DNA of 64,000 bases from Luzula sylvatica. Its lineage: Eukaryota > Streptophyta > Magnoliopsida > Poales > Juncaceae. Position 1 is the first letter of the stretch. Each line of letters begins with the position of its first letter. The stretch is from assembly GCA_946800325.1 (NCBI GenBank), contig OX326958.1, forward strand, positions 12,490,992 through 12,554,991. Direction: 5' to 3'. A program made the position numbers and the translations under genes. Shown piece by piece: positions 1 through 10,879 of this stretch. A model generated the notes under the pieces. That model searched no databases. It had not been told where the DNA came from and saw only the letters and a list, made by a program, of their open reading frames with translations.

Positions 1-1177
1 TTCAATACGCATGTATATCATCACATCATATCATCATCGTTGTCGACGTCGTCGTCGTCATGAATCCGCAAAAAGGTCTTGTGATCTTCTGTAAAAACCA
101 AATATTCTTTACATAGTTCGAAAATACCAGGTTATGTTCATCTCGATGCGTTCCTCGAACTATGAGCAAATAACTCACCATGATCACTTGAATCAATAAT
201 GCTTTCTATGTTGAATACAAATTGAAATTACCTCACATTTGTTCACTTTCACTTATATGAGAGAATTTGTAATTATTATGTTAATACTTTCATAACATAG
301 TTCAAACGACAATGCTGATCATAAAATAAAATTATTCTCTGGTACTCTGTTTTCATCTACAAATGTGTCGCATTTGTGCTCTCTCCTTTTGGTCTCTTTA
401 TCGTACTTTGTTTTGAATTAGATGTGGTGGCTTATTAACTATCTTGCTCAAATTTCTCAATTTGCTCAAATTTCGTTTGTGCTGAAAAATCCTAATGCCT
501 TCATTTTTTCCTCAATATTTTATGAAAATCCTAGATTCTGCAATTAGATGTGGTGGCTTATTAACTATCTTGTATGGATACGGATACAACGTTATTGCGA
601 TTTTTGTAAAACATACAATATGATACGTTATAATAATAATAATAATAAATTTTTATGTTAAAATAGTTATTTTAATATTAATATATTATTCATAACTAAA
701 AGTCATGTATAAAAAATTATTTGATACAAGAAGAGAACCAGCTTTAATGTTTGTCATGTAAAGAACAAAAAACAAGTTAGTATATTGAAGTAAAAAACAA
801 AAAAAATAAGAAACGGCCCAACAAAAACCCAGTTGGCAGGTGTTTTATAAATCTGGAGCAATAATGTAATTTTGTCCGACCGTTTTCTAGATGAAAATCA
901 TGTCTATAACTTGCTTTATAAGTATAAGACTGCTGGTAGCTAACAAAATTGTCGCACATGTTAACCTCCATTGTTTGCAGGCTTTGTATATTGAATACAT
1001 GTAAGTGTAGATAATAGGTTAAATAAATACACGGAGGCCTATTTAATTTTGGAGGCCTGTGGCACAGGTCATCTGGGCCAATGTCCATGTCGGCCCTGAA
1101 TACGAATGACATTCTAAACCCGAAACTCACGAAGTTCAACATTACAAGCGAAATATGAAACCTTAAACAATAAAACT
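1..1177. other. AT-rich stretch without recognisable gene
   Basis: I see no coding region, RNA gene or element terminus here. A short GTC/ATC-type repeat lies at about 30-60 and a TAA run at about 630-650. The only long open frame on the minus strand is an artefact of the neighbouring ATC microsatellite. Confidence 0.5.
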
Positions 1178-1256
1178 TCATCATCATCATCATCATGTTC
1201 ATCGTGATCATCAGCATCATCATCACCATCGTCACCATCATCGTCATAATCGTCAC

Positions 1257-1295
<39 letters not shown>

Positions 1296-1301
1296 ATCAT
1301 C
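1178..1301. repeat. ATC/TCA trinucleotide microsatellite
   Basis: The tract consists of TCA units, interrupted by CATCGT variants in its middle. On the minus strand it reads as poly-methionine, which creates a spurious open frame. Confidence 0.9.
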
Positions 1302-1370
1302 ATGTCGCCTTTTTGTTTGGTTTTCCTGATTTTGCAGATGATGTATAAAAAATAGACAATTTTTTCAGTA

Positions 1371-1425
1371 AGAACCGTTTGAATTATTCAAGATAGCCGG
1401 ATCTTGAACAATTCAAACGGTTTTT
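1371..1425. repeat. 24-bp-stem hairpin
   Basis: Two inverted arms (1371-1394 and 1401-1425) are complementary over 24 positions with one mismatch and one G:U-type pair, around a 6-base loop. The arm begins AACCGTTTGAATT. It could be the core of a small MITE or a short hairpin transcript. No flanking duplication was recognised. Confidence 0.6.
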
Positions 1426-1829
1426 ATTGTAAAATTTATTAAAATCATGATTTACTGAGGCAAACACACCAAAAAAGATTCGAAGTCTGTGTTTGATTTT
1501 TTTAAACGGATTTGATTGCATATTTTTTAATAACCAAATTAATTAAAAGTTGGTACTATTGTAATTCTTATATTTTTCCTAATATTAAAAGATATGTAAT
1601 ATTATCTGTTGTTTTGTTGCTAAATATTCATATTGCATGTATTGTGTTTTTACATGATATATGCAATGTATTCATAATTCGTTGATGTCGTCATTACTAA
1701 ATAAATATCTATTTCATGTCACTCTCACACGGCAATCTAAATCGCACATGTGTAATCACAAAGAAAAAACTCGACAACAAAAAATGCACAAACCAGAATA
1801 AATAGCAATTCGTCCCACTAAAAATTTCT

Positions 1830-1856
1830 CGCACAATTGCGCGGGGAAGAAACTAG
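1830..1856 (+). mobile_element. Helitron-like 3' terminus (+ strand)
   Basis: A 4-bp stem (CGCA/TGCG, loop CAAT) at 1830-1841 is followed after 11 bases by CTAG, and the next base is T. A small GC hairpin about 10-12 nt before CTRR, inserted in front of T, is the classical plant Helitron 3' end. The matching 5' end (TC...) was not located, so the body and length are unknown. A stem this short can occur by chance. Confidence 0.4.
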
Positions 1857-2586
1857 TATATACCAATCAAAAGAGAAAACTATGATGCCACCCTTGTCCT
1901 TTCAAGGCAAATTGAATCCTTCAAAAGTAAATAAATGCATGGTCTTTTTATTTTTATTTTGTAACATAAATCAAATACAGTATGAATAACATAGGAATCA
2001 TTTTTTATTTTATTATCAAAATACAAGGGTATTTTTGAAAATAATAGTTGGCGGTAAAGTTCAGTTCAATGGAAAAACATCGATGCATAAGGAGTTTCTG
2101 ATAATTCACATCTATCTTTGCTTTCATAATTTGTATACCTAGAATAAATACGCAAAATCATATCATTTATATAATAAACCAACAAATAATTATGTTACAT
2201 TATCAAGAAATTTAATATTCCATTCCATACAAATCTGTCACTATCGAGGCCTTTAAGCAGCATGATTTTCGCAAACTGCACAAATTTAAGTAATAATAAA
2301 TATATTAATATAATAAATTTGCAAAATAATCTCTGCATTATCCACAAATCGCAAGGAAATCCATGCCTTGTCGAAATTCGACTGTCAGTAAAGAATAAAA
2401 ATTCAATTTTTGCTTGAAATTTAAAGAAGGGTTTCTTTTTTTGTAATTTATGGATAATGCAGGGGCCTCTGTGCAAATATTCCATAAATAATAAAATATT
2501 TTACTGTCTGCCATTTTGCCCAAAAGTGGATAAGTCCATTGCTTCTTCGAACCATTGTATAAACTGCATCAAAATTATTAAAACAA

Positions 2587-2611
2587 CTAGAATACCCGCA
2601 CTACCCTGCGG
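2587..2611 (-). mobile_element. Helitron-like 3' terminus (- strand)
   Basis: Read on the minus strand, a 5-bp hairpin (CCGCA/TGCGG, 6-base loop, 2596-2611) is followed after 5 bases by CTAG and then T. This resembles a Helitron 3' end, with the element body extending to higher coordinates. The spacer is shorter than usual and the 5' end is not recognised. The preceding interval 1857-2586 holds no feature I can support. Confidence 0.35.
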
Positions 2612-2805
2612 ATATTTTCATTTTTTTTCTTATTACTATTGATAGAAGGGATTTATTTACAATAAATTATCTTACAAAATAAAACTCGAAATGCCCACAT
2701 TTGAAATTACAATGTAAAAATTGATTTGATAATATAAATATATCATGCTTTATCACTGCATAACAAAAGATAAACTTGATTAAATATTCGTTCACAACAA
2801 CAAAT

Positions 2806-3395
2806 TTGGATATTAGCTACAGCTGTTTCCGTTTCTAATAATACTATTGGCTACGAAATAACTTATTAGCTACCCTCCTCCGTCTCTAAAAGTCTGTAGT
2901 TGACATCTCGTCTCAAAAAGAATTTTTAGCTAAGGATCCGTCGCCAATAATACTATTAGCTATGGGACTATTAGTACGACACATGTCCGACGCTAATAAT
3001 ATTATTGGCTACAACCACTAATTCCGTCACAAATAATACTTTTAGCTACGGGACATATGGTTGTAGCTAATGCTCTAACCCGTCGCTAATATTATTATTG
3101 GCTACACCTAACAAGCCGTCACCAATAATACTTTTAGCTACGGGACATATGGTTGTAGTTAATATTCTGATCCGTCGCCAATAGTATTATCGGCTACGAC
3201 CCAACATGCGGTTGCCAATAATACTTTTATGTACGGGTCATATTATTGGCGACGGGCTGCCCTAGCTGTAGCTAAAATACTTTTGGTGACATGCATCTTT
3301 GGCGACGGGGCAGAACACCCGTAGGTCAAACACTTTTTGGCGACGGTTTATTATTATCAGCTACAACTAGTTCTGCCGTCGCCAATATTCTGTAT
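2806..3395. repeat. Subterminal-type short repeat block (CGTCGCCAATAATAC / TTTAGCTACGG)
   Basis: About ten degenerate copies of two linked motifs, roughly CCGTCGCCAATAATA and CTTTTAGCTACGGGAC, occur in both orientations over 590 bp. Dense, two-orientation subterminal motifs are typical of CACTA-type DNA transposon ends. I could not find the CACTA terminus or a target duplication, so the class is inferred. AT-rich sequence with a short direct repeat (CGAAGAAAGGATTGCTCTC at about 3601 and 3657) follows to 3763. Confidence 0.5.
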
Positions 3396-3763
3396 TTTTT
3401 ATTTATTTTCCAGAATCCGAAAATTCCAATAAAAATAAAAAATTATATTAAAAAATCAGAATTTAAATAGAAAATTTCCAGAATCTGAAATAATATAATT
3501 CCACAATACGAACGCATAATCAATTGAAAACATCACACATGTCTCTCGCAATATCACAAAATATCTCACTAGCATTTCTAGCATAACAAAACAAAATACT
3601 CGAAGAAAGGATTGCTCTCACAAACGTACTAACCGAGACGGGTCATATCATCGACTCCGAAGAAAGGATTGCTCTCGCCAAAAGCATTTCCCGAGTTATT
3701 CCCTCCACTACCACTAGTCTACAACTTTATAATTTAATATTAATTACACTCAAAATATGAATT

Positions 3764-4153
3764 TGTTTGGTATCGACATCGCTCCTGAGCCCAGCGCAGC
3801 GGAATATCGGGCCCGGTCCGATCCGATCCTGAGGACCACACCGTCTACTTCATGATACAAATCATGCAATAATCTCTAAAACGTGTCATACCTCGTGAAA
3901 TTGATCACGACGAAGGGTAGACGCGTTGATTCGACACCGTCGATGAAGTTTCGCCTTGTCATATACAACGTGAACCGTTGCTCGTTCTTGCTCTTAAATT
4001 ATCGCCTTTCGATTACTCATAAATCTTCCGAGTAAACTTATGCGTAATCTTGCTTAATACTGAATTTGAGAAACTCTTTCTCTAATTCACCTTTTCTCTC
4101 TAATGACTATTCTTGAGGAAGATGATGAACAATTCACTTTTTTCTTGTGTTTT

Positions 4154-4199
<46 letters not shown>

Positions 4200-4309
4200 A
4201 ATCTAGAGATCAATCTTCATTTATCTCAGATACAAGCCATTAATTAAGGATAATTAATTGGAGAGATCTTGTAAAACTACCAACACATAATTCGGACCGT
4301 CGAGCCATT

Positions 4310-4312
<3 letters not shown>
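3764..4312 (-). mobile_element. Truncated copia-family LTR (same family as the LTRs at 9.4-23.3 kb)
   Basis: The left edge begins TGTTTGGTATCG and continues with a GC-rich block (GGGCCCGGTCC...GAGGACCAC) that matches the terminal block of the solo LTRs at 9429 and 19383, here in reverse orientation. The homology continues through the CGTGAAATTGATCACG motif and the TAAACTTATG...TGAATTTGAGAAA segment. It stops near 4312 in a CT microsatellite, so the LTR 5' end (TGAAGGAAATAC) is missing and no target duplication can be tested. Confidence 0.75.

Positions 4313-4357
<45 letters not shown>
4158..4357. repeat. Two CT microsatellites
   Basis: Pure CT runs lie at 4158-4198 and 4314-4357, separated by LTR-derived sequence. 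Confidence 0.95.
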
Positions 4358-4360
<3 letters not shown>

Positions 4361-4811
4361 TTTTGAATTAGTTTTAAACTAACTTTTGTATTTTTTATTT
4401 GATGGCAATCAATGAAGGAATCAGCTCGAAGGCGGTACATAAAGCAATTCTCGAATCATTGGCTCTTATCCGTACGAGTGTGATACATGTCTATTTGTTA
4501 CGTCGGCTTTTCGAGAGCAAGTTCGGTATTTCTAGAGTTTCACAAGTAAAACAAGTTTTCGCTTCTTTGTTTGTTGCTTTTGTTATAGGTCCTTTTTTGG
4601 TTGATGAAGTTTTTTGCTTCTTTTAGAAGTAATGAAATGTTAATAGATTTATATAAACAATTTTTCGCTTTTTTATTTCAGCTATTTGGAGGGTTTGTTT
4701 TAGAAGATTTCAACATTTTCTTGGTATTTATGTAAAAAAGGCATATTAGTAAATCTGATAACTTTTACAACAATTTAGGCTGCAGTTTAACATAACTTCA
4801 TACCATGTAAA

Positions 4812-5095
4812 TGTGAACGCCTTGGCGCCGGAATCGCATTGGTCGAAAGAGGTACCGCCGACTTCTTAAGCCAGGTAAATAAAAAAATTAGATATAATTC
4901 GAGATTTTGTTTTACAAAGCAACAAGTAAGATGAATCCATATGAGGTATTTTTTAAATTATCTTCATTGAAATTGCATTATTTTTTAATATATCATATAT
5001 TTTTCTAATATTCTACTTTTGTTGCTAATATCAGAGAGCTGCATATTTAGAAAAAGACACCGAGATGCAGGATGTAAGGTTGACTTACATTAGCG
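4812..5095 (+). pseudogene. Possible two-exon gene fragment of unknown family
   Basis: Segment 4812-4874 is open and ends CAG|GTAAAT. Segment 5035-5095 starts after ATATCAG and ends GCG|GTGAGC. The implied intron (4875-5034, 160 nt) is phase 0 and AT-rich, as plant introns are. The encoded stretches read CERLGAGIALVERG... and RAAYLEKDTEMQDVRLTY.... I do not recognise the family. The frame hits a stop just upstream (4788-4790), so at best it is a fragment, perhaps captured by a transposon. Chance splice-like sites cannot be excluded. Confidence 0.25.
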
Positions 5096-5099
5096 GTGA

Positions 5100-5690
5100 G
5101 CTACCTTATGCATCCATGTCCTCCTTTTTTCTTTTGAGTCTTTTTTTCCCGATTTTACCACTTAAGTTGCAACATTTGCGGTGTTCTCGGTTGTTATTAT
5201 AATTTCTTCGAAATAATAAATAATCAATATTTTTTTTTTGAGAAAAATAAAGTAGGCTCTTATGTCCTACTTCTATTATTTGGATTAAAATAAAAGTTTT
5301 TTACAAGATTAAGCAAGATTTTTTGAAGGTATTTGCCCTACACTAGCTAAAAATCACTAAATCCTAAATACCTTCATACTAAACTTGCTAAATATCCATT
5401 AAACAAAGAAATCAAAACCTTAATCCTGAACTAACTTCCAGGATTTCAATTCCTTCCTTATATGGAAACTAAGAAACTTAGAATTCCAATTCTGGTTGAA
5501 CTAAATCCGGAATCCAAAAACCAAATACCCTATCAACCAGAATTTAGAATCCTAGAATCAAAATTCTTCTCCTCTCTTTACCGTGATGCATTCCAAATTC
5601 CTAATTTCCATTGGAGAAATCATTTCCCGGATTTTCAATAGCGCACATATAAAAGAACATTCTCTTCAGCACTAACCTAGCCGCTTTGCT
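5100..5690. other. Stretch without recognisable gene
   Basis: AT-rich sequence with a poly-T run near 5229. No open frame or element terminus that I can support. Confidence 0.5.
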
Positions 5691-5785
5691 CTTCTTCCTC
5701 CCGCCCTTCTTTCCTTCCTCAGAAACCCTAAGCGCCTCTTTCCTCTTCTTCGTCCCGCCCTTCTAACCTTCCTCATAAACCCTAA
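5691..5785 (+). promoter_or_regulatory. Tandem pyrimidine block with two telo-boxes
   Basis: A unit of about 54 bp (CTTCTTC-TCCCGCCCTTCT...CCTTCCTCA-AAACCCTAA) occurs twice in tandem. It places an AAACCCTAA telo-box at 5723-5731 and another at 5777-5785. Pyrimidine-rich leaders with telo-boxes are characteristic of plant translation-apparatus genes. No convincing coding sequence follows, so this is probably an isolated promoter or leader fragment. Confidence 0.4.
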
Positions 5786-6518
5786 ACTTCGATTTTGCTT
5801 CAATCTAACACTGCGCCTCTACCTCCTGATCTCTTATACATCCTTATCTCCTATCAATCGGGTTCAAATACAAATCCGAGATCTTCCAGTGTTTCCATCG
5901 GGCTTGCATGTTGTCGTATTTCCGTGTGGTGTACAATCGGTGGTATAGAAGTCGGATTTGAGGCTATGAGATCTTCTAAACGATTTTTAGGAGATAAGGA
6001 TTAAATAAATAATCAATATTCTACTTATATATTTTTAGTTTTTTCATTGTAAACGATTTTCTTATTATAGATGGATATATTTTTATTTTAAGGATATGTA
6101 CAGTTATTTCGATATTTAAATTTTTTAAATCCCTTATTAATTTTCGTATTCTATAAAATATAATTGATTTTTCAGTGAAATTTCAACTTTTTGAGGGATG
6201 TATTTGCAAATTTTTATTATAAAGTCATTTCTTCAAATATCTTATTTTACATGGGTTTCTATAATGCCACACTAATTTAATAAGTTTTGTTACTTTGAAA
6301 TTGTATAAAGGTGTTGCTGATTTGTTGATTTATATATTTTGTATTTCAACATCGTTTTGAAAAAGTTATGTCTCCCAACATTTTTTTTCTCGAACTTCTG
6401 CTTTTTTTTTCTCTGACTGGAAAAATGATTTTTTTTATTGGATATAAATTTGATATTTTGAGTGTTTAGAAAAGTAACTGTGTTATCATTATTGTTATTG
6501 TTATTTTTATTGTTACTG

Positions 6519-6555
<37 letters not shown>

Positions 6556-7318
6556 GGGTAAATAGGATATTCTGTAATATTTTAAATATGATATTTTTGG
6601 TTTATAGGATAGTAAATATGTAACCCTTTCTTAATTTTTTTCGAGAGTCGAAATTTACTGTGAACTTTCGAAGGGTATGCATGGCTTTTTGGGTTTTCAG
6701 AATGGGAAATGTGTAAATCCTCCCTTTTTATTATTATTGTTGATTTTTATAAGAATAAGTTCGATTTTTTTTGAATGATAAATCTCATATTTTGGGTTTT
6801 CAAGGATAAATATGTAAATCTTCTTTGTTGTCATATATGGTATTTTTCCAATTTCATAAGGGCCTACATAACAGTTTTTTACATCATGTGTGTAGAAATA
6901 ATTATTCCAAAATTTATATTATCAAACATCATTAAGTGGGAGAGGACTCGGTTTTTTTTACGATTAGAGATTTTCAAAGTGTAAATCTTATTAGTCTTAT
7001 GAAGAATTTACTTCTTGATTTGGGTTTTAAAATCTTAAATTATGGCACATTATTAAAAAATGGCCTCCAATTTTTCTTTTCTTCTTTAAGTTTTTGGTTA
7101 TTAATAAAATGTGATGTGTTGTGTGAATTCTGTCTTATATTGCAGAGTCTAAATTTAAAAAACGTTCTCACATTTTAAATTCAATTCGTGCATTACTAAT
7201 TGATTTGTTTGTTGAAGAGTCTGAACAAATATGTCATAGAATGGGTTTTTGTAAGAATTCAAAATCAATATTTGCGAAATTATACATGTATGATACTTCG
7301 AATTAATAGAAAGAATAA
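5786..7318. other. Stretch without recognisable gene
   Basis: AT-rich sequence with a TTATTA microsatellite at about 6483-6555. Several short open frames are present, but none has a recognisable motif or plausible composition. Confidence 0.5.
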
Positions 7319-7468
7319 AGCTCTAGCCACTCCCTCCCTCCCTCCCATATCCCCTTCTAAGTGAATGACATGTGGAACCGAATTGATTCTTGTAATAGTA
7401 GATGTGAGTTCTACATGTCAATGAATATAGAGAGTGGATTTGGAAGTGAGAGGGGGAGTGATCCTAGC
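7319..7468. mobile_element. Small MITE-like palindromic element
   Basis: The left end (GCTCTAGCCACTCCCTC) and the reverse complement of the right end (GCTAGGATCACTCCCCCTC) are related. An inner pair (AATGACATGT and ACATGTCAAT) is also inverted. The whole is about 150 bp. The terminal repeats are imperfect and I could not fix a target duplication. Confidence 0.4.
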
Positions 7469-7669
7469 ATCACTCTATTAGAAAATAGGGCATGTGCTTT
7501 AAAGAACATGTGAGATGAATCTGTAACTATTGATGATGTCTAATTCACAAGTTATATGCATATATTTTCCAAGTATTTTCCATGTCTCTGATTTCTTTTT
7601 TTTTTGAACGAGAGTCGACAAATTGTCGAAATCTCGAATATATTAATTGAAACGTTCGTTACAATTTAC

Positions 7670-8046
7670 ATAAAGTTTGGAGGAATGGTACATAAAGTTT
7701 GGGACGGGGTTTCTGTTTTGGGACAGCCCGTATGAAAACTCAATCTTGACACGTGGCGACAGATGCGGGACGCGTGTCCTTTTTGGGACGGGGTTTCGGT
7801 TTTGCTACGGCCCGTCCCTAAATTTTGGGACGGTATTTATGTTTTGGGACGGCCTGTCGCTAGTTTTTGGGACGGTATTTGAAGTTTGGGACGGCCCGTT
7901 CCTAAATTTTGCGACGGTTTTTCTCATTTGCTACGGCCCGTCCCAAAATTTTGGGACGGTATATGCCATTTTCTACGGCCCGTACCTAATTTGGGACGGT
8001 ATTTGGGACGGCCCGTATCAATAAAGCTGTAATTTAGCTACGGCCC
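7670..8046. mobile_element. GACGGCCCGTCCC-rich subterminal-type repeat block inside the LINE 3' region
   Basis: Repeated motifs TTTGGGACGGTATTTG and CTACGGCCCGTCCC alternate over about 370 bp, a pattern seen at ends of CACTA-type or other DNA transposons. It separates the LINE 3' UTR (7606-7665) from the LINE RT C-terminus (from about 8047). It therefore looks like a non-autonomous insertion. Termini and target duplication could not be resolved. Confidence 0.45.
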
Positions 8047-9428
8047 ATACATGAAGAACGAAGTTGTTCTTTTTTGAGACATCGCGGTTTGTGCCAGGTC
8101 CGTTGAGTTGTATAACTCTAGGAGAGTTTCGGACCAAAGGAAAGAGTGGTCGTTATTGGCTTTGTCGATCCATTTCATCAAGAGAGCCTCGTTGTGTACC
8201 TTTATGTTGGTTAGTCCGAGATCGCCATTGTCTTTTGGCAGTGTTACTTTATTCCAATTGACCAAACAATGTCCTCCTAGACATTTTTGTTCCCTTTTCC
8301 ATAGAAAACTTCTAGCTATGGAGTTGATCTCATTGATAACCCATAATGGTAGTTTTAGGACTTGCATATAATGTATGGGTATTGCATTGAGTACGGCCTT
8401 AATCAAGGTAAGGCGTCCTTCGGAAGAGAGGAATTTTCCTTTCCACGAGGAGAGTTTGTTTCACATTTTTTGAATTAAGGGTGCGAAGGCTATTCGTGGT
8501 GGTTTCCGAATTGATAGGGGTATGCCAAGGTAAGTGATTAGTAAGGATTGTTTGGAGCATTTTAGAATACCAGTCAAGACTACATGTAATTCTTCTGGTA
8601 TCGCTATTGGTACAAAGGAAGTTTTGTCCCAATTTATCTTTAAACCCGAAATATCAGAGAAGATTTCAAGGGCATGTGATAGGATTTTAAGATTAGATGG
8701 ACGGGCCTCAATAAAGAGCACCGTGTCATCCGCGTATTGCATAGATTTGGGAGCAAATTTCATTGGTGCCGATAAGATAGGGTTTAAGGCTTCTAATAGA
8801 TTTTGAAGTGCATCAACTACCAAGTTGAATAATAGAGGAGATATGAGATCTCCTTGTCTAAGCCCTCTTTGACGATCAAAGCAGACTCCTCTTTGTCCAT
8901 TAATGCGTATCGAGAGGAAGACGAGGAGGTTAAGACTTTGATCCATTGGATCCATGTATCAGGAAGCCAACGAATCGACAGAAGGTTATATAAGAAATCC
9001 CAAGAAACCGTATCGAAAGCCTTTCGGAAGTCTATTTTTAGCATTATAGATGGAGTTTTCGTTTTGTGCAAATGAGAAAGGATTTCTCTTGTAGAAATAA
9101 ACATCTCCGCTATTGACCGGTTTTGAATAAACACAGCTTGTTTATTTGAAATTAGTGTAGGAAGGACGGATTGAAGGCGATTAGCTAGTAGTTTTGATAG
9201 GATTTTGGATATAGGAGTGATGATGCTAATCGGTCTAAACTCTGACATGTCAATGGCAACGTCTTTTTTCTTGATGAGGGAGATATCCGCAAAGTTTATT
9301 CTTCGTATTTCATCTATTGGAATTTAGTTACTATGAAAGGAAGTACAAATGGAGGAGACGTCCGTGTGCAGTAAGCTCCAGTATTTTTTGAAAGAATTCG
9401 GATGAGAATCCGTCTGGTCCTACTGCCT
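8047..9428 (-). pseudogene. LINE reverse transcriptase, central and C-terminal part
   Basis: Motifs appear in RT order on the minus strand: GPDGF at the 9428 edge, EFRPISIITPISKILSK, KIDFRKAFDTVSWDFL (catalytic Asp), GLRQGDLISPLLFNLV and YADDTVLF (catalytic Asp pair, about 8727-8750). The thumb-side region with FLWKRE and HCLVNW follows down to about 8047. The frame is broken: a length change in an A run near 9385-9395, a stop near 9327, and a frame change near 8865 and again near 8465. It would have primed synthesis from nicked chromosomal DNA; this copy cannot. Confidence 0.9.
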
Positions 9429-9544
9429 TGTTGGGAATCGGAGTCACTACCGAGCCCCGCGCAACGGATTGTGAGGCCCGGTCCGACCCGATCCCGAGGA
9501 CCACGTCGTCCACTCAAAAATACGAATCATGAAATGCAACTAAA

Positions 9545-10607
9545 TGAAGGAAATACAGTTTCAGGATCAACCGTAAAAGTGTACACAAGGATAAACGAAT
9601 GTAAGCGTACATTCGTGGTCATATCTTTCAGTAGGAAAATCCAATTTGAATGGTTCAAATTGGGTTAGATAGATAATAACATTATCTACAACCTTCATAT
9701 AGAAATATATTTCATATGAACGAAGTATCAGTGTCGTTTCTATGAAATACCGAAAGGCTGCAACAGTATGACATACAGTTAGTAAAACAGTCATAACTTT
9801 TGCATACGAACTCCAATTGGGCCAGGCCAAATTGTGTCGAGTAGATAATAAGATTATCTACAACTTTCGTGTTGGGTGATTTTCTGTCAGAGGAATTTAC
9901 CAATATCGTATGGACAGAATACTGGACAGATACATGCAACTTTCTGTGTGAAAGAGTGTATATTGGATATAGATGTCTTTTGGCCAATCATAATCCTATA
10001 TGATATAAATAGGATTTTTCTCTCTCATCTGGGGTGGTTCATTCAGTTAATTAATTCAAAATATTCCAGAGAATTGTGAGACAACTTTCTAGAGAGAGAA
10101 AGGGTGTAAAGAGAGAGAAACCGTGAAAAGGTGTTTTCCGGTATAGAGAATCAATCAATCTAGCAAGTTCGCCGGTGCATCGTCTAGGCAGTTGCACCCG
10201 CGACCGACGTCTTACGAGTCAAGGTGGATACAAGTAGAGGAGCAACATCTGGGGCTCTTTCGGTTGTGATCGATTCGGAGGAACGAAATCTGCCGGAGAC
10301 GGAAACGAGCGAATCGAGTAACGGGCTGTGGAAGCATGCGGGCATGGAACGCAAGAAGACAACCCGAGGCGTGTCAAAACGGTGGGAGACGTGCGGTATG
10401 GGACGTACGGGCTAGTCACCAACGTGACACCGAAGGAAAAGAAGGATGCGAGCGATCAACCCGTCGTGCGTGATCAATTTCACGCTGGTAATCGTCTATC
10501 CTACTTTGCATCGTACCCTCGAAGTCATGACGTGATCTTGGATTTAGGGAACCGGACCGGGCCTTCATATCCGCTGCGCGGGCCCGGGGATGGGTGAATT
10601 CCCAACA
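9545..10607 (+). repeat. 5' LTR of copia element
   Basis: It starts TGAAGGAAATACAG and ends TTCCCAACA. It carries two units of a repeat of about 172 bp (phase marks near 9637 and 9809; each with AGATAATAA-type palindromes) in the U3 region, then a CCAAT motif, a TATA box, and a GC-rich 3' end (GGGCCCGGGG) shared with the other LTRs of the family. Confidence 0.92.
9984..10010 (+). promoter_or_regulatory. LTR core promoter: CCAAT motif and TATA box
   Basis: CCAAT lies at 9984-9988 and TATAAAT at 10004-10010, followed by a CT-rich stretch suited to initiation. The same arrangement recurs in the 3' LTR (TATAAAT at 17465-17471). Confidence 0.6.
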
Positions 10608-10608
10608 G

Positions 10609-10620
10609 TGGTATCAGAGC
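10609..10620 (+). other. Primer-binding site for initiator Met-tRNA
   Basis: TGGTATCAGAGC lies one base after the 5' LTR. It matches the sequence complementary to the plant initiator methionine tRNA 3' end, the usual primer of copia elements. Confidence 0.9.
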
Positions 10621-10879
10621 GATCGTCATCGATTCGAGGGTCGAATCATAGTGGTATATTCGATATACGCACGGGTTATCAAAGTTCGTACCCGTTTGCA
10701 TGATGATAGATATAGAGATTCCAATTTCGTTAAAAATCACAAGTAGAATTCACTAGAGATCAATCAAAAGTTGATTGAGAGTATCTAGGAATTATCGTGA
10801 AAAGGTTTCATGATTTATCGTTTTAGAAACGAGCGAAAACGGAAGAAACGGCAAAATCTGCAGAAAATTAGAATACGAA

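Noticed and set aside
777..1295. 172-codon open frame, Met-rich
   Set aside because: Produced by the ATC microsatellite read on the minus strand; the rest has no motif.
4399..4626. 75-codon plus-strand frame
   Set aside because: Low-information composition ending in Phe/Val-rich AT sequence; no homology recognised.
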